Assembly: GCA_020848855.1 (NCBI GenBank)
Contig: JADLHH010000211.1
Coordinates: forward strand, 1 to 8,751
Origin: Anaerolineae bacterium
GTDB lineage: Bacteria; Chloroflexota; Anaerolineae; Aggregatilineales; Phototrophicaceae
Direction: 5' to 3'
DNA length: 8,751 nucleotides
The stretch's first letter is position 1. Every line of letters begins with the position of its first letter. Under the pieces are notes generated by a model, which made no database searches, was not told where the DNA came from, and saw nothing but the letters and a program-made list of their open reading frames with translations. Positions 6,318-8,751 of the stretch are shown piece after piece. The position numbers and the translations under genes were made by a program.

Positions 6318-6336
6318 AAGTGATTTTAACGAACAA
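6307..6336 (-). promoter_or_regulatory. Promoter of the importer operon
   Basis: Read on the minus strand, a consensus -10 box TATAAT (6312-6307) is preceded by TTGTTC (6336-6331) with an 18-base spacer. The -35 box is weak (TTG plus mismatches). The start site would be near 6300, giving a short leader of about 32 nt before the binding-protein ATG. Confidence 0.55.
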
Positions 6337-6343
6337 GGGATCG

Positions 6344-6357
6344 TCGGTTAACACCGA
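6344..6357. promoter_or_regulatory. Possible activator or operator site upstream of the importer promoter
   Basis: TCGGT-TAAC-ACCGA is a perfect inverted repeat with 5-bp arms. On the minus strand it lies about -44 to -57 from the predicted start, just upstream of the -35 box. This is a position from which activators often work. Evidence is symmetry and position only. Confidence 0.3.
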
Positions 6358-6409
6358 ATGAAGCGAGTCCGGCGTCGAAGCGTCGGATGTGGTTGTGCGG
6401 GGGAACGGG

Positions 6410-7006
6410 TTACGGACTGACGACGATGACGCAGGCTTTGTCGCCGCTGGCGATGCAGTGGGTTTCGCGCACGGTGTAGTCGCGCCCGTTCGATGCCCAG
6501 CGCGCGCATTCCTGCAGCAAGCCGACCAGCGGGTGGCAAACCGGCTTTTCGGAATGCAGTCCCCAAGCGAATGGGCTGGCTTCGACGATGAAGCGGTACG
6601 CGCCGGGTGTCACTTCCAGCCGCGAATACTGGTCGCTGAAGCGGGTGAAAACTTCCGCCTGCGCCTGAAGCGCCAGCCGGAGACGGTCATCCAGCGGCAG
6701 CCGCCGGAAAGCCGGGTCGCCAATCCCGCTGAGCGCGCCGAAGCTCTTCATGCCCTGCGCGAACCACGCTCGCCCGGCGCGCAGCGCCATCCCGCGCCCG
6801 CCGCGCAGACCATACTGCTCATCCAATGCGGCGTTCAGCGCGGCGATGCGCTCGAACGAGAATTCGCGGTCGAGCGTGTCGGGCGGCGTCTGCTGGATGC
6901 CTGCCAGCGCGAGTGTCTCGTCGAGACCATGCTGACCCATCACCTCCGCCATCGCCTGAAGGAGGAAAATCACGAATCGATTGGGGTAATTGAGGCTGTT
7001 GGACAC
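6410..7006 (-). CDS. V4R-domain protein (4-vinyl reductase-like sensory domain)
   Basis: This 198-residue soluble protein ends in a V4R domain, a small-molecule-binding fold first noted in bacteriochlorophyll 4-vinyl reductase (BchJ) and in sensory regulators. The supporting motif is PVCH (Cys157-His158), Cys167, and a tail of the form E-x2-C-x-A-x-G-D-x2-C (Cys184, Cys192), which would suit metal binding. The N-terminal part (YPNRFVIFLLQAMAEVMG) looks like the helical lead-in common to this group. It is preceded by a Roadblock/LC7 gene 22 bp upstream on the same strand. The start is GTG at 7006, chosen for the N-terminal lead-in and the gene spacing; no clear ribosome binding site is visible. 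No other pigment gene is nearby, so an enzymatic BchJ role is unlikely; a sensor role is inferred. Confidence 0.8.
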   Translation of the reverse strand: MSNSLNYPNRFVIFLLQAMAEVMGQHGLDETLALAGIQQTPPDTLDREFSFERIAALNAALDEQYGLRGGRGMALRAGRAWFAQGMKSFGALSGIGDPAFRRLPLDDRLRLALQAQAEVFTRFSDQYSRLEVTPGAYRFIVEASPFAWGLHSEKPVCHPLVGLLQECARWASNGRDYTVRETHCIASGDKACVIVVSP

Positions 7007-7028
7007 TGAAGGCGGTCGCTTTCGCTGG

Positions 7029-7400
7029 CTAAATCAGGTGTCCCAAATCCTGCACCGTTCGGGCAACATCCAGGAAAATCAAACCCAGGCGGGCTTCGCG
7101 GCGCGCCAGCACGGTGAGCACGGCTTCCTCGCCGATGGCGTTCAGGATGACGTACCCGTTTTCGCCCTTGACGTAGAGCTGCTGGAGCATTCCGCGTCCC
7201 AACTCCGTCGCGATGCGTTCACCCAACGAGAGCATGGCAGCCGACATCGCGCTCACACGATCTTCTTCGATGCCTGCGGGTAATGACGAGGCGATGCTCA
7301 AGCCGTCCACGCTGACGACGGCGGCAGCTTCGACACCCTCCGAACTGGCTTGCAGGTCACGCAGGCGCGCGACCAATTGTTCAGTCCGTGATTTTGCCAA
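7029..7400 (-). CDS. Roadblock/LC7-domain protein (MglB-like)
   Basis: This 123-residue soluble protein is a single Roadblock/LC7 domain from end to end. The pattern VEAAAVVSVDGLSIAS, then a helix rich in small residues (MSAAMLSLGERIATELG), then LYVKGENGYVILNAIGEEAVLTVLA is characteristic. Such proteins dimerise and commonly bind or regulate small GTPases, as MglB does with MglA. The start is TTG at 7400, with AGGAG about 9 bases upstream. It is the first gene of an apparent two-gene unit with the V4R protein. No small GTPase gene is present in the window, so any GTPase partner would be encoded elsewhere. Confidence 0.88.
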   Translation of the reverse strand: MAKSRTEQLVARLRDLQASSEGVEAAAVVSVDGLSIASSLPAGIEEDRVSAMSAAMLSLGERIATELGRGMLQQLYVKGENGYVILNAIGEEAVLTVLARREARLGLIFLDVARTVQDLGHLI

Positions 7401-7517
7401 CCAATCCTACTCCTGTTACTGCGCTGCGAGATGCCCTTGAGGATACCAGGGGACATTCCGCGTGGGTGAAACCCCGCCTGCTCACGTGCATACGCGCGTG
7501 CCTGCGCACGTCTGCAT

Positions 7518-7547
7518 AGTATATATTGTAGCCGAACCTTGTGGCAA
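7518..7547 (-). promoter_or_regulatory. Promoter of the Roadblock-V4R pair
   Basis: On the minus strand TTGCCA (7547-7542), one base off the consensus -35, is followed after 18 bases by TATACT (7523-7518). Start would be near 7511, leaving a leader of about 110 nt that contains alternating GTGC/GCAC words. Alternative -10 registers (TACAAT, TATATA) overlap it. Confidence 0.55.
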
Positions 7548-7577
7548 GCAAGGCGACAAGTATTGAATCAGTGCCGG

Positions 7578-7596
7578 GCTAAACCGAAGGTTTAGC
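7578..7596. repeat. GCTAAACC hairpin
   Basis: Perfect 8-bp arms GCTAAACC (7578-7585) and GGTTTAGC (7589-7596) enclose GAA. The stem is of a kind that could act as an RNA hairpin for transcripts leaving the DUF4342 gene, but no T run follows. Confidence 0.65.
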
Positions 7597-7603
7597 GCGT
7601 GCT

Positions 7604-7730
7604 GAGTACCGAGTGCTGAGGAAAACGGGGAAGAATCAGAGAGGCGACCGGAAAGGTCGCCCCTGCGAAATTCATGCTTGAATGGCAGCAAGCATCGCTG
7701 CCGTTGACTCAGTACCAGCACTCGTTACTC
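7604..7730. repeat. Element bounded by a 15-bp inverted repeat
   Basis: GAGTACCGAGTGCTG (7604-7618) matches the complement of 7716-7730 at 14 of 15 bases. The interior contains the diverged dispersed palindrome (7643-7661) and a short hairpin. The arms are themselves built of GAGTRC-type words, so this may be low-complexity repeat growth rather than a mobile element. No flanking target duplication is evident. Confidence 0.5.
7643..7661. repeat. Dispersed palindrome, copy E (diverged)
   Basis: Arms GGCGACC (7643-7649) and GGTCGCC (7655-7661) enclose GGAAA, followed by CCTGCGAAA. This resembles the right flank CCTACGAAA of copy B. The left GTAG flank is lost. Confidence 0.6.
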
Positions 7731-7745
7731 GGTACTGAATTATGG

Positions 7746-8105
7746 TTATTCCTCGGTGACGTCTTCGATCTTGCGCTTGGCTTCGTTCACTTCCTGCTCG
7801 ATCACGCTCGGCTCATTGCGCACGATCTCGATCTTGAGCCGCGCGACCAGCGCGCCGATGACCGCCAGCGCCGCCAGCAGCGGGTTCCAGAAGACCAGCG
7901 CGCCGCCTGCCACCGCCCCGAACGTCAGCGGGATTTCCAGCAGCGTGCGTCCTTCGGCGTTGCGAATGATCAGCCGCCGAATGTTGCCCTGCTCCAGCAG
8001 TTCCTTGACGCGCTCGACCAGTTGATTCCCGGCTACTTCCAGTTCTTCGTTGAACGTCCGCCCCTGCGATTCCTTCGGGGTGATCTGATTATCGTTGTCG
8101 CTCAT
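7746..8105 (-). CDS. DUF4342-domain protein, unknown function
   Basis: This 119-residue protein matches the DUF4342 pattern as I recall it: EELEVAGNQLVERVKELL (residues 20-37), then GNIRRLIIRNAEGRTLLEIPLTFG (40-63), then a hydrophobic stretch at about 60-88 that could be one or two membrane-associated helices, and a charged acidic and basic tail (93-119). The function of the family is not known to me. I prefer ATG at 8105 to the in-frame GTG at 8132 because AGGAG lies about 10 bases before the ATG and the family motif starts soon after. It is transcribed away from the PA14 gene and appears to be a single-gene unit followed by a hairpin-rich spacer. Confidence 0.8.
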   Translation of the reverse strand: MSDNDNQITPKESQGRTFNEELEVAGNQLVERVKELLEQGNIRRLIIRNAEGRTLLEIPLTFGAVAGGALVFWNPLLAALAVIGALVARLKIEIVRNEPSVIEQEVNEAKRKIEDVTEE

Positions 8106-8195
8106 TTGGATTTCGCTCCTCGCAAATATCACAGGTTAACCGTCATTGCTTACCTATACGTGGCTGGCGATAGAAGGTTGCACATTTCATTTCAC

Positions 8196-8201
8196 ATTAT
8201 A
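8196..8201 (-). promoter_or_regulatory. Possible -10 box for the DUF4342 gene
   Basis: On the minus strand a consensus TATAAT occurs about 90 bp upstream of the start codon. No good -35 match lies 16-18 bases before it, so this is tentative. Confidence 0.35.
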
Positions 8202-8249
8202 CTGGAATTCGGGCTAAAATGCGATTTCGCCCGTAGTTGCTTGCGATAC

Positions 8250-8255
8250 TATAAT
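8250..8255 (+). promoter_or_regulatory. Possible -10 box for the PA14 gene
   Basis: A consensus TATAAT lies 34 bp before the start codon, in the AT-richer spacer shared with the divergent DUF4342 gene. The sequence 17 bases upstream is a poor -35 match, so the promoter is weak or activator-dependent if real. Confidence 0.4.
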
Positions 8256-8289
8256 CTATGGAGATCATGCAACGATGTGGAGGGGCGGA

Positions 8290-8751
8290 ATGAAGAGACG
8301 ACATCAAGCCGTAGCACTCACGATACTGCTGGGAGCGACGCTGCTGCTCGTGCTGGTGCCGATGTTCAGCGCGCTGGCGGATTTTGGGACGAACTGGACG
8401 GCGACGTACTACAACAGCACCGACCTGACCGGGACGTCGGTCTACACCGAAATCCTGCCCAACGGCATCAACGTCAACTGGGGCACCGGCTCGCCCAATC
8501 CTGCCGTCAACAGCGACAACTTCTCCGCCCGCTTCACCTCGGTGCAGTTGTTCAACCAGGGGACGTATGAGTTCGTGGTGTCGTCGGACGACGGGGTGCG
8601 GGTGTTCATCGACGGGGTGCTGGTGCTCGACCGGTTCATCGGGCGGGTGCTGACAACCGACCGCTTCCAGCAGACGCTGACGGCGGGGACGCATTCGCTG
8701 ACGGTGGAGTACGTCGAGTTCGTCGACCAGGCGGCGGTGCAGTTCCAGTGG
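8290..8751 (+). CDS. Secreted PA14-domain protein, 3' end beyond the window
   Basis: Only the first 154 residues are present. A signal peptide (MKRRHQ, hydrophobic core, predicted cleavage after Ala30 at SALA/D) is followed directly by a PA14 domain. Seen in it: WTATYYNSTDLTG at the start, a central NWGTGSPNP, NFSARFTSVQLF, and the diagnostic DDGVRVFIDG (residues 100-109). PA14 domains are beta-barrel modules of extracellular proteins that often bind carbohydrate or are found in adhesins, glycosidases and toxins. GGAGG (8279-8283) lies six bases before the ATG. What follows the PA14 module, and hence the role of the protein, cannot be seen. Such proteins in this kind of bacterium are often multi-domain surface proteins. 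Confidence 0.85.
   Translation, partial: MKRRHQAVALTILLGATLLLVLVPMFSALADFGTNWTATYYNSTDLTGTSVYTEILPNGINVNWGTGSPNPAVNSDNFSARFTSVQLFNQGTYEFVVSSDDGVRVFIDGVLVLDRFIGRVLTTDRFQQTLTAGTHSLTVEYVEFVDQAAVQFQW

Larger units (their letters stand above)
7401..7745. other. Non-coding region rich in inverted repeats
   Basis: The 345 bases between the Roadblock and DUF4342 genes hold a promoter for the former (7518-7547), a GC-rich alternating GCACG/CGTGC stretch in its leader (about 7480-7512), the hairpin at 7578-7596, a 15-bp inverted repeat at 7604-7618 and 7716-7730, the diverged dispersed palindrome at 7643-7661, and a GGCAGC/GCTGCC hairpin at 7684-7702. A minus-strand frame across 7482-7721 shows no recognisable protein and spans these structures, so I do not call a gene. 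Confidence 0.7.

Noticed and set aside
4922..6361. A 479-codon plus-strand frame opposite the binding-protein gene
   Set aside because: It mirrors a gene with a signal peptide and clear family motifs, has no plausible start context, and shows no domain.
6368..6387. Imperfect hairpin (6 of 7 pairs) after the V4R stop codon as a terminator
   Set aside because: One mismatch in the minus-strand RNA and no T run make it too weak to annotate; the dispersed palindromes elsewhere are far stronger.
6410..7006. The V4R protein as a true bacteriochlorophyll 4-vinyl reductase
   Set aside because: No pigment biosynthesis genes are present in the window and the gene is paired with a Roadblock protein, which fits a sensory role better.
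7482..7721. A 79-codon minus-strand frame between the Roadblock and DUF4342 genes
   Set aside because: It crosses several inverted repeats and the predicted promoter, lacks a ribosome binding site that I can see, and its product resembles no family.

Overview
The window looks like chromosomal DNA of a GC-rich bacterium, most probably a member of the Chloroflexota (Anaerolineae-like). The reasons are a DUF4342 protein, a paired Roadblock/LC7 and V4R gene set, a sugar-binding protein with an ordinary signal peptide and no lipobox, and many intergenic hairpins of the GTAGGGGC...GCCCCTAC type. The taxonomic call is an inference from gene content and style, not from a marker gene. No rRNA, tRNA, CRISPR array, transposase or phage gene was seen.

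Layout. Positions 1-624 are non-coding. They hold a dispersed palindrome, a pyrimidine-rich tract with a 23-bp direct repeat, a near-consensus sigma-70 promoter (292-319), and a 41-42-bp degenerate tandem repeat carrying three LacI-type operator-like palindromes exactly 42 bp apart. This region leads into a plus-strand pair: a family 4 glycoside hydrolase of the 6-phosphoglycosidase type (625-1995) and a PfkB/ribokinase-family sugar kinase (2095-3009). Converging on them from the minus strand is an ABC sugar importer operon, read in the order binding protein (6268-4952), first permease (4827-3907), second permease (3917-3084). Its own promoter lies just upstream of the binding protein. The ATPase is not encoded here. 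A 28-bp perfect palindrome separates the two convergent units.

Further right, also on the minus strand, are a Roadblock/LC7 protein (7400-7029) and a V4R-domain protein (7006-6410), probably one transcript from a promoter near 7518-7547 and probably a small sensory or regulatory pair. A 345-bp non-coding stretch full of inverted repeats follows. Beyond it lie a DUF4342 protein (8105-7746) and, divergently on the plus strand, the start of a secreted PA14-domain protein cut by the window end (8290 onward).

How the genes fit together: the importer would bring in an unphosphorylated oligosaccharide or glycoside, the kinase could phosphorylate it or a product, and the NAD- and metal-dependent GH4 enzyme would cleave it. 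The operator array suggests control of the catabolic pair by a LacI-family repressor encoded outside the window. Nothing here is clearly a new defence or mobile system. The most distinctive items are the helically phased operator array, the dispersed palindrome family (including two copies between the binding protein and permease genes), and the Roadblock-V4R pair.
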